DNA of 64,000 nt, taken from assembly GCA_035236585.1 (NCBI GenBank), contig CP141128.1, positions 30,982,684-31,046,683 of the forward strand. Reading direction: 5' to 3'. How positions within the stretch are numbered: the stretch's first letter is position 1; each line of letters opens with the position of its first letter. Below are positions 47,427 through 59,225 of this stretch, piece by piece. Source of the stretch: Warburgia ugandensis (lineage: Eukaryota > Streptophyta > Magnoliopsida > Canellales > Canellaceae). A program made the translations under genes and the position numbers. The notes below the pieces were generated by a model. It had not been told where the DNA came from and searched no databases. It saw only the letters and a list, made by a program, of their open reading frames with translations.

Positions 47427-49418
47427 CCATCCAAACTCATTATTATCCATCCACATGTATCTTAAAAATACTTTATAAAAGAAACTACAACAAATGCATT
47501 CTCTATAACATCCACATTCACTTCATTTCTATAAGAAAGTAATCCTCTTATTCATCATCTCATAAAAGTTAGATAATTCAATGAATATATTAAAAACCAA
47601 CTGCCACATATTTACTTCATCTAGAAGCTCCAAATTCACTTCATCCATAGTCATTTATTCTCACACTCCAAGTTCCACTCATTCATAGTTTAATATATAT
47701 ATATATATATTTCAAAGAAAATAATAAATACTAAAAGAACACACATAAATGAATGAAAAAAGTACTTTATTATGTATTTCAGGTTCATGTAATTAATCCA
47801 AGTGGTCTAATTAAAACGCATTACATGCTCCGCTCATTTAGTTCATATTTCATAAAATTTACTCTAGAGTAACTCTTCTTGTTTTGATACTTAGAAAGAA
47901 CAGTAGCCTAAAGTACAACATATTTAATTAATCTCACATTTTTTAGCTAGATCCATAAAAAAATGTAGAAAAATATAGGATTATGAAAAGTAAAAAGCAT
48001 CCTACCTTTCTTAAATGGGAGACAGGAATACTATTGAATATGAGGGTCCTCATGTATCTCAGGACATATGACCTACACTCCTAATTAGACTATTGTTTAG
48101 AGCACTATGCAACAAGGACAACAAAAAAAGAATCCCTTAAATATCATTTGTAATATTGGACGTTTAATTAGTGGTAGCTAAGAGTAACTAACTATTTCTT
48201 ATACCTTGGCATCCTTCTAGGTAACTTTTGGTGGTTGTACCTTCTTGGTCATATTAGCCCATTTGAACCATGCTCTACAAATTTAAATTTCAAATGCATT
48301 AAAGAGGAATAACAAATTACTTAATCACACATAATAGATGAAAAAAATAAAAGCTTACGTATTTATAATTTCTATGAGGACGAGATGGTTGTGTGATCTA
48401 CAAGAATTTAAAAGAAAGTACATCCACCATGCACATCCAAAATGAGCAGCATCTAATGAGACCTACATAAAAAGTAATATAAATTGTAATGAAAGTTGAC
48501 AATCCCTAAGTATAGAATATGTTGGCAAGAAAACAAGAAAATTAAAACTTACACTTTATAGTAGTGAATCATTATGCTCTATCACTAAGAGCAATAAAAG
48601 AAGCCTGGTAAAATATCCTAAACACATCTCTCTAATGGCCATTGCTCTGCTGCTCCAAAAATGATGCCAGGGTCAAGGAATTGGTAAAGTGTACCCTCAC
48701 CCTCAAAAAGGCTTGCTGCATCATTCAAAGCTACATAAAAGAAATCATTATTACCTATACCATGAAAATATAAATGTAAATGTCAAATCATAAGCAAGTG
48801 TGTGAATATACCCCATGTAGGAGATAATGTGAGGGTGCTCGATTTGATCATATAGGCAAACTTGTAATAGGTCTTCTGCCATAAGTGGAACTTAAACAAC
48901 ATCCTAGACAAGCACTCCCCCTTGATTCATATGGGGTTGACTTCCATATCATTGTTGATGAAACCATGGATTAACCTTAGGGATTGAGGCTTGTTACATG
49001 GGACATCCACATGCTCCTTGGATAGCTACTATAAAAGAAGTAAAAAAATTTAGCTAAATAATATTAATCAATGAAGAGGGCCTAATTTATGATGAAAGAA
49101 AAAAAAAACAAAGATATATATATGTACATATTCCATTGGTGCAACAACAATAGGTGATACAACAAAGGCAGCAAACCTCGATACCCCATGTTGTTGGTGA
49201 TTGACTGTATAAAGTTATTAAATAATTAATATGAGGTCTCTAGTTAAAAAATATTGATGAAGGTAGTATGATAAGATACATACTGTGGACTTTATGGGAA
49301 TGACTAGTGCCTCTGACCAAGTGACGTAATATGCAACTGCCTACCCAATGGTTATAATATTATCCATTTCTAATGTGAATGGTAGGCAGACATTAGCATT
49401 CAAAGCCATGGTAATGGA
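47427..49418 (-). pseudogene. CACTA gene 3' exons with Ulp1-like domain, duplicate A
   Basis: Minus-strand exon pieces of the C-terminal part. One piece (about 48880-48960) parallels the MAEDLL segment of duplicate B. A Ulp1/C48-type cysteine peptidase region follows, with SYVLRYMRT and the preceding Cys (about 48040-48100). In the His motif piece (about 48437-48470) the Trp after His has become a stop (SH*MLL). Introns separate the pieces. Offset to duplicate B is 1991 bp. Ulp1-like domains are common at the C-terminus of plant CACTA proteins; their role in transposition is not settled. This copy is non-functional. Confidence 0.6.
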
Positions 49419-51258
49419 CATCCAAACTCATCATTATCCATCCACATCTATCCTAAAATTATTTTATAAAAGAAACTACAACACATGCATTCTCTATAAC
49501 ATCCACATTCACTTTATTTGTAAAAGAAAGTAAACCTCCCATTCATCATCTCATAAAAGTTAGATAATTCAATGAATATACTAAAAAGCAACTGCCACAT
49601 ATTTACTTCATCTCCAAGCTCCAAATTCACTTCATCATACTCATTTATTCCCACACTCCAAGTTCCACTCATTCATTACTTAATATATATATATCAAAGA
49701 AAATAATAAAAAATAAAAGAACACACATAAATGAATGAAAAAGTACTTTACTATATATTTTAGGTTCATGTAGTTACTCAAAGTGGTCTAATTAAAACTC
49801 ATTACATACTCAGCCCATTCAGTTCATATTTCATTGAGATTTACTCTTGAATAACTCTTCTTGTTTGCCTGCTCAGAAAGCACAGTTGCTTGAAATACAA
49901 CATATTTAATTAAGCTCACATTTTTTAACAAGATCCATAAAAAGAGAAACATAAAAGATTATGAAAAGTTAAAAATGTCCTACCTTCCTTAAATGGGAGA
50001 TAGGAATACTATCGAATATAAAGGTCCTCATGTATCTCAGGACATAGTACTTGCACTCCTAATCAGACTGTTGTTTAGAGCATTATGTAGCAATGATAAC
50101 AAAAAAGAACTCATAAATATGATTTGTAATATTGGACGTTTAATTAGTGGTAGCTAAGAGTAATTAACTATTTCTTATACCTTGACATTCTTCCAAGTAA
50201 CTTTTGGTGGTTTTATAGTCTCTATCATATTAGCCCATTCAAACCATACTCTAAAAATTTAAATTTCAAATGCATTAAAAATGAATAAAAATTACTTAAT
50301 CACACATAACACATGAAAAAACTAAAAGCTTACTTATTTATAATTTCTATGAGGGCGAGATGGATGTGCGATCCACAAGAATAGAAAAAGAAAGCATGCC
50401 CCATGCACATCCAAAACGAGTAGCACCCAATGAGACCTACATAAACAGTCATATGAATTGTAATGGAAGTTGACAATCCCTAATTATAGAATAAGTTGGC
50501 AAGAAAACAAAAAAATTAAAACTTACCCACTATCGTAGGGAATCATTATGCCCTGTCATTGAAAGCAACAAAAGAAGCCTGCTAAAATATTTTGAACACG
50601 CCTCTCTATCAGCCATTGCTCTACTGCTCCAAAAATGATGCCAGGGTCAAGGAATTTGTAAAGTGTATCCTCACCCTCAAAAAGGCTACTAACATCATTC
50701 AAGAAGCTGCATAAAAGAAATAATTATTATCTATATCATGAAAATATAACATGTAAATGTCAAATATTTTATTCGCAAGTATGTGCATATAACCCATGTA
50801 GGAGACAATGCGAGGGTACTCAAGTTGATCCCATCGGCAAACTCATAATAGGTCCTCTGCCATAAGTGGCACTTCAACAACATCCTCAATAAGCACTTGC
50901 TCCTTAATTCATATAGGGTTGATTGCCATATCATCATTGATGAGACCATAGATTAACCTTAGGGATTGAGGTGCATTAGGTGGGACATCCACATGCTCCT
51001 TGGATGGCTGCTATAAAAGATGAAAAAATTCTTGGCTAAATATATTAATCAATGAAGAGGACCTAATTTATGATGGAAAAAAAAAGAAGATATATACAAG
51101 TACCTATTCCATTGGTGCAGCAGCAATAGGTGATATTGCGAAAGTGGTAGACCTTGGTGCTACATGTCGTTATCAATTAACCATGTAAAGTTATTAAACA
51201 ATTAATGTGTGGTCTCTAACTAAAAAATATCAATGGAAAAGGTAGTATGATAATATAT
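49419..51258 (-). pseudogene. CACTA gene 3' exons with Ulp1-like domain, duplicate B
   Basis: Second copy of the same exons, still attached to the upstream exons beyond the solo LTR. Read on the minus strand: LINDDMAINPI and VPLMAEDLLRVCRWDQLEYP (about 50780-50950), the His motif SHWVLLVLDVHG after an intron acceptor (about 50400-50440), VWFEWANMIET (about 50220-50255), and the Cys motif QQSD-stop-ECKYYVLRYMR (about 50028-50085), where a Trp codon is TAG. The catalytic His and Cys are visible. It is broken by that stop and others, and by the solo LTR at 51259. Confidence 0.65.
51254..51258 (+). repeat. target-site duplication (left) of solo LTR 4
   Basis: tatat on the left against tagat at 55087-55091 on the right; one mismatch. 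In the unduplicated sister copy (49276-49290) the sequence runs through without interruption. Confidence 0.55.
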
Positions 51259-53986
51259 TGTAACAATCCCAAATTTTGTAAATACTATTCTGGGCATTAT
51301 TATGGGAAATTGAAATTTTGGAATATAATTGGAACTTTGACTTAGAGAAAACAAATCTTTATATAGAAATGGAATTTGGAATGGAAACATGAATATTTGG
51401 AATGTACTCAAAATATTAAGTCCAACGACATCAAGAATACTAAAATCTGAGTTTGAACGAATTTTACCATAAAATTTTACTATTTCATGATCAGGTTATG
51501 AGGTTTCAAGGATTATATCTTTTTATAAAAGTATAATTTGAACTAAAACAAAAACCAATAGACAGTACTCATAAAATGGAATCCAATAAGCCAAAGAATG
51601 CTGAAAACAAAGTCCAGATGAAGAAGTTATGGGCCCTTGAAGTTAGGGGCAATATGGTAATTAAAAAAAAATACATAACTTAACGGAAGGGGGTCAAATT
51701 GATATTGGCACCCCCCTCACATTGGAAACCCTATGTAATGTTGGGCATGTCTCTCTCTCCTCTCTCCAATCTCCCTGCTCCCTCCCCGAAAACCCTTTTC
51801 CCAGTGATAGAAAGAAATGCAAAACAGGGTTTTCCAACAAGTAGCCATTCACCTCCCCTAGGGTCCTGCCTTTTTCTGGTGATAAGGAGAAACCCGAATT
51901 GGGTCTTCTCTAGTGATTCCTCTCCCACCTGATCTCCCTATCTCTAGCTTCTGCGAGGCCCTCCTCTGTTGAGCATTTTCTGGCAACAAAAAGAAACCTA
52001 GATCGAGTTTCTACAACGATCCCTCCCCTCTTGCTCTCTGGTGATGGCAGACAACCCATATCGGGTTTCCTCTTTTGGCCATGCATGTGGTTTTCCCCCA
52101 CTTTCATTTCTCCAATGGGATTGACCAAAACCTTGGTGGGTTTCATTGATGAACAACTGGGCCCCCCCTCTCTCTGACGTTGATAAAAATAAAAAATAAA
52201 AAAATCCCAAATTGGGATTTCACTAGCAAGCACCATTTCCCATCTTCATCACAATGCTCCACCTACTATGTGTTTGACAAAAACCATTACAGGGTTTCTT
52301 TTCTTCTGCAACATCTTTCTGGCAACCCTCAAACCCTTTCCTTCTGGATTTTCAGTGACCATGAAGAAACCCAAATTGGGTTTCTTTAACAAAACCCCAA
52401 TCAGATTCTTGGGCGTGGCCTAGCCATGAATGGGCAGTGTGCTTAGACCCCAACCACTTGAGTTTTTCACCTTTCCCTCTTGTCTTCTGCAAGGCACAGC
52501 ACGACTAGGCCTCTCAGCCAGCTAGCTAGCGTACCCAGATCATCCCCACAATCTCCCTCTCTGTGATTATTCTTTATTGGGTCCAAGCAGAGGAACCTTA
52601 CGATCATCTATGACTAGCACCAAGTTTTTTCCTCTCAATTGTATTTTTTGGTGGCCAAGATTAGACTATGCTCAGTCTGGCTACCAGTCACCACCACCTC
52701 GATCTTCCCTCTCACTAGCATGACCTAATTTAACCCTTGACCTCCAAACCTAGATTCTGAGCAATCTAGGAGGAGTTTTGGAAAATTTGAGAGTACCCTC
52801 GCAATCCTTGTGATGTGAGAAACAAAACCTCTCTTCCCAATTTATGATTCGGGAAGATCCAACTGTTGAATTTACCTAACCATTGATCGAGGGTCAGATC
52901 TTCTAATTTGTGATGATCTGATTCCATTTTTCAAATCCAAATAGTCTATCATGACCATTAGGAAATGTAGATCAAGAATTCAATGAGATATTTAGGATCA
53001 AAAGTTAAGATTTTGTTGATCTTGATCAACGACTGAGATCAATGAAGGATCCAAGTAAGGAAATTGATCAAGCTCTATGATCTTGGTCAATTCTACCTAT
53101 TTAATTAGACTATTCAATTAGAAATTACTAATTGATTATTTGATTTGGAGGGTACAGGTAAAAACGAGGATTCCATTAGCTAGTGGAAAATGAATGAACT
53201 CACCACACGAGGTAAGTGGAGAATTAAGAAAGCATATCTTAATAGTAAGATGCATGTTTTTAAACATGATTTTATTCTTATGATAGATATTATATCATTT
53301 GAATTTGTGCATTTCATATGATATATGATGATGAAAAATGTTTACTTGTGAATGATGAAAATTTGTGATTTTAAATGCGACATGAATGACAAGATTATAA
53401 TTGAATCCTATTGAATGGTATTAAAGGATACACATGATCTATTCTTACAAATACCATAACTGTCATTGTGATAAATAGACATTTATGGTACATGGGCACC
53501 ATTACATCATATGTGATGTATGAGTCAATGATTTTACATTACATGCTTGGTGGGTGATCACCTAATAAGTGAGAATGTTATGATTATGATGTGATATTCA
53601 TATATATATATATATATATATATTATGGATAGGCAAGACACTTGTATATTATTATTTTACATCCAAGCATGGTGGCCTGAGAGTTTTGTTTTAGATAGGC
53701 ATAGGCATGGGGATGCTATGCTAGGAGAGTAGTAGGGTTTGGCCACCCTCTCTCCTAAATGTGATATATATGATGATACTGTGCCCAAAGAGAGGCAAAA
53801 TGTCAGGTGGGGCAATATGGGAAGGCCACCACTATGATGGTCTATCTACCCATATGGATATGACGTAGATGATTTTTCACACTTGGTATCTATGGAGTAT
53901 GAAAGCAGTTATCTGAGCACGCTAGTATGGATCAGACTACAACATAGTACTCCTTGTATTTGATGCACTATGGTGCATATATGATA

Positions 53987-54101
53987 GCATGATGAGATGC
54001 TTATATGATGGCATGATGAGATGCCTTACATGATGATGGCATGATGAGATGCCTTATGTGATGGCATGATGAGATGCCTTATTTGAGGCATGATGAGATG
54101 C
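53987..54101 (+). repeat. palindromic 16-mer array in solo LTR 4
   Basis: Five spaced copies of GGCATGATGAGATGCC or one-base variants, on average about 25 bp apart, each with inverted ends. It corresponds to the array at 24234-24345. Confidence 0.8.
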
Positions 54102-54658
54102 TTTTTATGATGTTACTAGCAGCGGCTAGAATTGTATGAACCCTGTCTGGTAAAGGGTATATGTATGAGACCCAGTACAGTATGGGAATGGAAGTTATAA
54201 AACCTATGGACTATGTTCATAATTTTGTATAGCTTTTAACAATTTTAATATATATGATATATGTATATACTGGAGGGCATAGTTTCATAAAAGTTTTCGT
54301 TTGGGGAAGTGAATGGGTAGATATATTATGCAGAGTATGGTTCATAAAATTTGAGTATCGTATCATATGAAAAATGATAATGATAAATATTTAAAATACC
54401 AATGAATTATGTATATTAAATATATCATGTAAAGTGTAATCTATAAATTGTGATTATTATATTCATTTGATGAAGAAGAATTATAAATAGCTATTTTATC
54501 AATGGCTTGTAGATAATTGAATTATTAATGAAATTATTGTATTATGAGCTAAATTGTAAACTTCATCCCATATACTCATTATGATGAAATTGAATAATTT
54601 AATTGATGAAAATTCTTAATTCATATGTAATTAAAAAAATTTCTTAACTCTCCCCTAC

Positions 54659-54710
54659 CAAGCATAGCTTGCTGAGATATTGTAAATATTTTATACTTAC
54701 AATATCTCAG
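54659..54710 (+). other. double hairpin in solo LTR 4
   Basis: Perfect 5-bp hairpin CAAGC-ATA-GCTTG (54659-54671), then a perfect 14-bp stem CTGAGATATTGTAA (54672-54685) with TTACAATATCTCAG (54697-54710), loop 11 bases. 376-428 bp from the LTR 3' end. Confidence 0.85.
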
Positions 54711-55086
54711 ATATAGACATACAGGAAAGACATACACAAGCAAGTGGAGTTTAGCAGCCATACTTCTGTACTCAGGTATATATTTTGTTAAATTTTTTGT
54801 CTTATGTAGTTAGTTATGTAGATTATGCTGCTTGGACATTTAATATAATGATTATAGGGGCTGTATATGCGAACCATTGGATGGGTCCTGGTGTTTCATA
54901 AAATGCATGTTTATCTTCTATAAAAACTATATTATGTATAGTATGGGAGTTGAGATGACATCCGGGTTTTTGGAAAAATGAATTTCAAAGAACATATTTT
55001 CGGCTATTTTTGAATTTCTAAAAATATTGGTGCACTACCTTTCCAAAATAAATGCGAATAATTTTTGGGAAAAACCCGGGGTGTCA

Positions 55087-56120
55087 TAGATATATACCGT
55101 GGACTCTATGGGAATGACTAATGCCTCTGACCAAGCGAGGTAATATTACTGCCAACCCAATAGTTATAATATTATCCATTTCAAATGGGAATGGTAAGCA
55201 GGTAGTAGCATTCAAAGCCATGGTAATGGACACTCGCTTGGTATGTGGTGGCATACTAATTCGATGCAAAACATTTGATTCATGCTCATAGTATGAACCA
55301 ACTATCATGATGTCTCTTGGGTGGGAATTTTCTTTTTGAGGGGTGCTAAATGTCCTTCATGATCTTCTTCAGTTGAGGAATTGTAGCTAGAATTTGATAG
55401 AGATACAAGGGCACTGCGAGAATTACATGTAGGGGATGGAGTACAATTATCAAACTTCCAGCATGCAACTAACTAAATATATCAGTTTTTATTTTCTCAA
55501 CATGCTCATTGTAGGCCTCCTCATCATTTTGAACTATAGGTAAATGTCCTTTACCAAAGAATTCAGATGGAACAACACCACAACCGATTCTCCTAACTTG
55601 ACTAGGGTGGTCCTTCTTATTTCCCATAGCCATATACAAGATGCCCTCCTTGGCAGAAGTATTGCTTAGATTTCCTATATTTGTGCTTTCGTGGGTAAGA
55701 ATGTCCTACAAAATTTAATTAGAAAGACATGATCATGTCATATAAAATTGTATAAAATTTATAGACATGTGGAACAACTTACTATACGAAAAGCAATTTG
55801 TGCAATACTTTCATTTAAGAACTTGTTTCCAGTAAGGCCCATTGAATGCACCATCTTCCAGAGGATGGAGTGATCAATGGGTTTCATAGTCCAAGCTTTC
55901 TTTTACTATCAAGCAAAGACAATATAGTTAGAGAACAACAAGTATATAATTATAATACCATTATATTGAAAGGTATAAATTGTCATAGATGCTTACATCA
56001 CACTCTTCTAAACGAGTGTAGCCCAACCAGGATAGGTGGTGCTGCATACTTGTTTCATGTGCCTTTCTTCTCCTTGCGCTCTTCACTTGCACATTTGTAC
56101 ATGCATGATCAAGTGCAGTA
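55087..56120 (-). pseudogene. CACTA gene middle exons
   Basis: Three coding pieces on the minus strand. Near 56000-56110: RRRKAHETSMQHH and WLGYTRLEECD, the segment that follows Transposase_24 in plant CACTA proteins. At 55480-55710: about 80 codons without a stop (DILTHESTNIGNL, HPSQVRRIGCGVV, SEFFGKGHLP). At 55084-55308: KRVSITMALNATTCLPFPFE and IGLAV, matching the domain often annotated DUF8039. They are separated by AT-rich intron-like sequence. Function unknown; such proteins are encoded beside the TNP2-type transposase. Confidence 0.7.
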
Positions 56121-56159
56121 ATTAGATGTTACATATAATTAATTAAATGAAACATCATT

Positions 56160-56379
56160 TCTACACATACCTCAAATTTGTGGAAGTATGGTTTTGTACA
56201 AAGGCATTCCAAACCTCGAGCTCAATGACATCAGAGTAAATGGTAGGAATCATGTACAGCCTCAATGGATCATTGACATATGGAGCTATGTAATTGTGAA
56301 TAAGGTAGTTCTTCCATTTTCTTCATTGTTCATCAAGCCCTTGAAAAGCACACATATCATCAGCCATGTCAAAGGAAGT
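56160..56379 (-). pseudogene. CACTA gene exon 2 (Transposase_24-type region)
   Basis: After an acceptor (TTTGTAG, ending at 56380) the frame reads FDMADDMCAF, one stop, RKWKNYLIHNYIAPYVNDPL, then EVWNAFVQN. This order is typical of the Transposase_24 region of plant CACTA proteins. One in-frame TGA (about 56325). Confidence 0.7.
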
Positions 56380-56463
56380 CTACAAAGTACATAGCAAATT
56401 ATTATATTTGAAAAATAAGGTAAGTTATAAATTATATAATACCAGTACTTAACATTTACTTAC

Positions 56464-56774
56464 CTTCACCATTTCTCATATTGAATCTTTTACGAGGATG
56501 GTACAAGCCTTCAATCGTTGAATGTGATAGGAACCATGCTTCTTACCATAGAGCAGAGAAAACTACTATAAACGGCTGCACTCTCACCAATCTCTTTCCC
56601 TATACTATTGTATTGGATAGTTTCTTTAATTCTCTTAGACTTTCTCTTGAAAACCTTTTCCATTATTGTTCACTCTCTACCCTTTCTCTTTAGAGTATTG
56701 CTCAGGTTGGCCTCTTGTTCATGCTCTTCATTGTGGTTGTAATCTTTAGTTTGATGTTCTTCTCCTTCCATCAT
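56464..56774 (-). pseudogene. CACTA gene exon 1
   Basis: Starts with MMEGEEHQTKDY at 56774 and has an acidic then Lys/Arg-rich stretch (VFKRKSKRIKETIQYN), followed by SIGKEIGESAAVYSSFL and VPITFND, the beginning of the Transposase_24-type region. It ends at a good splice donor (GAAG/GTAAGT, exon end 56464). In-frame stops at about 56670 and near 56510 show decay. Confidence 0.7.
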
Positions 56775-58644
56775 TACTACAAAGAAGAACACACTGATAT
56801 TGAACAATGACATAAAATAGTCCATGTAATTCATTTAAAGAAAACAAACTGACATGACCTATGTGGCAAACAAACTGAAAGCAAATTAGATAAAACATGC
56901 ATGAAAATAGAAACTTTCTAAAGTATAAATGTTTCTGAAATTAAACTTTTCTAAAACTAAACCTAGAAACTAATTTGCATGATTCCAAGTAAATTAGGAT
57001 ATAAGTAAAGCAATGTTAACATGCATGACTCTAGCCATCACATAGCATATGTTTATACACATTCGTTTGCACTCATATAAACATGACTAAAACAATTTAT
57101 CTTTATGTAAGCAACTGTTACCATTAGACAATCAAGAGATACATCTTAAAGCATTTACTAGTAAGCCTGCATGTATGTCTTGCTGCATCTTGTTCATGCC
57201 CATTTCTGAAAATGTGTTATAAGTCATTATTATCAAAATGATCTTGCATGTACAAGGACCACGTATTGATTAGTTATGGGAAACAAGCATGTATTTGCTT
57301 TAGTTTTAATCCCTTTTAGCCCACCTATATTCTTAAGAATTTCATTACCCCTTGTCCTCAAGCATATACACACACTCATCTTTTGTTCTTAAACACAGTT
57401 AGGTGAAATGGAATTTAAAACTTGAGTGGCATGTTTCTTTTCTAAAGATTAATATTTTCTAATAAAGGAGTGCTACATTTCTACCAAAATCCAACAGTCT
57501 CCTCTATTTTTTGTACTTATGAATTTTATGCATGCGAATGCAATGTCCCTGATAAACATAGTTTAATTCAAAAAATAAATAAAGGAGACTATCTCCATCC
57601 ATTCACATAAACATACAATATCTAACATAGTGGCAAACAAACCATAAGCAAATTAGATAAAGGATACATAAAAATATATGCCTGTTTAGTATGGATATTT
57701 GTAAGAGTAAGGGCTACAAATCCCATAGACCTTTCACTAGTCTTTAACTCCACTACTTCGAGTTCACATCTCTTAGTGGGAAAGATGCACCCCACAGCGA
57801 GTTTGTTGTCATAGCTTGCTAATAGTTGTTCATAAGTTTGATTAAGGGTTGAACTTCTTAATTTTAGATTACCATATGTATTTGATTGATACTAAGCTTT
57901 CAATGTTTACTTGTGCCCAAAATACTATCGAAACAGACTCTTATAAAACTAAAGAAATGTAATAACCAAAGAAGTGCAAAAACTGTAATAATAAAAGAAC
58001 TGTAAGCAAAACAAGATGATCAAATTATAAGGTGGAAAGTGTGTGTGCATGTTAGCTTGTAAGTAAAGTAGAATTCTTTATTCCTCTCTGTCTAAAGGTA
58101 AAACATAACTAATATGTACTTCTTACAAATACTTGGAAAACTTTACAAGAACAAGAGAGTTATTGTAGTTTCTCAAATATAAAGAAGTTTGGAAGAAGAA
58201 GAACTCTCCATCGAAAATAAAGCACAAATGTAAAGATTAGACAGAGAAGGTCTTCAAATGAAGTTAAGTTAGTGTTTCTTCTTAGTTCCTTATTTTGCTA
58301 CCTTTGTTTTATTGTTCGTTTGATCTTTGATTCCATACTTTAGTTTCCTAGCATAATTGTCTTGCTTTCATTGATTCTTACCTCTTATTTTGTTCCTTAT
58401 AACCTTGAATCTAATCTACAACTCTCTTCTAATGATAGATAAGAAAGCATTGTTCTTAAATTAAGTACGTTGCCATCTTTCTCCTTAAATTTCTCTCTCC
58501 ATTTCATGTTTTCTCTTTCCATTTTTTCCCTTTTTCTTTTCATAAGCAACTTCATGATTTACATGCATGTTCATTGTTGCTTGATAGTTGGATGATTTAA
58601 GATAGATTAGAAGTTGATTTTAGGTATTGTAATTAGCTCTAAGT
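56775..58644. other. unassigned AT-rich stretch
   Basis: No sustained ORF, no recognisable domain and no AGCGACTTC-type repeats. It may contain the lost 5' end of the CACTA element. TAAGT at 58640-58644 would be the left target duplication of the next LTR element. Confidence 0.4.
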
Positions 58645-59217
58645 TGTAATGCCCCTAACTTTTGTAAGGAGATTGAATAAATAATGAAATTGAAAATTTT
58701 AAGGAAAATCATGCTAGAATATTAGGGTTACTAAAAAATGCAATTCTCATAGAAGTATAATCAAGATATAAGACATGCATAATTGAAAACATACTTGACA
58801 AACCCTTTTAAGTGACTATAAGCACGTCAAATTCTGAGTTTAGATGAAAAATCTTTATTTTTCTCCATTTTTAAGGGTAAAATGATAATTTTAGTAATAA
58901 CTAAGACCTATGACATCAAGATTTAGAATGTACTAAAAAATATGAATCTAACTCCACTAAGTATGCTCAATTTCAAGTCTGGGAGAATAAAACAGATTTT
59001 TCTCCATAAAAGGGAAAAATGGTCTTTTCACACCTCCATGAGGGCCACGAGGGAACCACAAAGGGATCCAATAGCTAGAAAACATGTCATCATGAGTCAA
59101 ACCACTACCATCATCTAGTGGATAAGGAGGAAGTAGTGGGAATCCAAAGACAATTTAATAATAAAAAGAAATCAAACATGATAATTACATGTAATCATGG
59201 AAAATTCCAAAAGCCCC

Positions 59218-59225
59218 TATAAATA
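59218..59225 (+). promoter_or_regulatory. TATA box of the 58645 LTR
   Basis: TATAAATA 573 bp from the LTR start, matching the position in the other Tekay-type LTRs (510-610 bp). Confidence 0.6.

Larger units (their letters stand above)
51259..55086 (+). mobile_element. solo LTR, Tekay-type family 2, + orientation (3.83 kb)
   Basis: It begins TGTAACAATCCC and ends CCCGGGGTGTCA. It is the reverse-complement sister of 23240-27239: the terminal sequences, the palindromic 16-mers and the double hairpin correspond. There is no internal coding region. It interrupts the CACTA gene in duplicate B only; duplicate A lacks it, so the insertion is later than the duplication. A CT-rich first kilobase holds chance ORFs (51699-52389). 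Confidence 0.88.
46500..56774 (-). mobile_element. CACTA (En/Spm) transposon remnant
   Basis: A minus-strand, intron-containing gene with Transposase_24-type, middle and Ulp1-like segments (see separate entries) identifies a plant CACTA element. On its 3' side lies an array of palindromic AGCGACTTC-type units (46514-46985), of the kind found as subterminal repeats in this superfamily. No CACTACAA terminal repeat is found on either side, so the ends are lost or degenerate and the outer boundaries are approximate. The TNP2-type transposase (DDE) ORF is not seen. A tandem duplication and a solo LTR lie within. Confidence 0.65.

Noticed and set aside
51699..52389. Several overlapping ORFs in both strands of solo LTR 4
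   Set aside because: They are short, overlap each other in CT-rich LTR sequence, and have no family resemblance.
56775..58644. Possible host gene in the only large stretch without an assigned element
   Set aside because: No open frame, splice pattern or domain could be supported on either strand.
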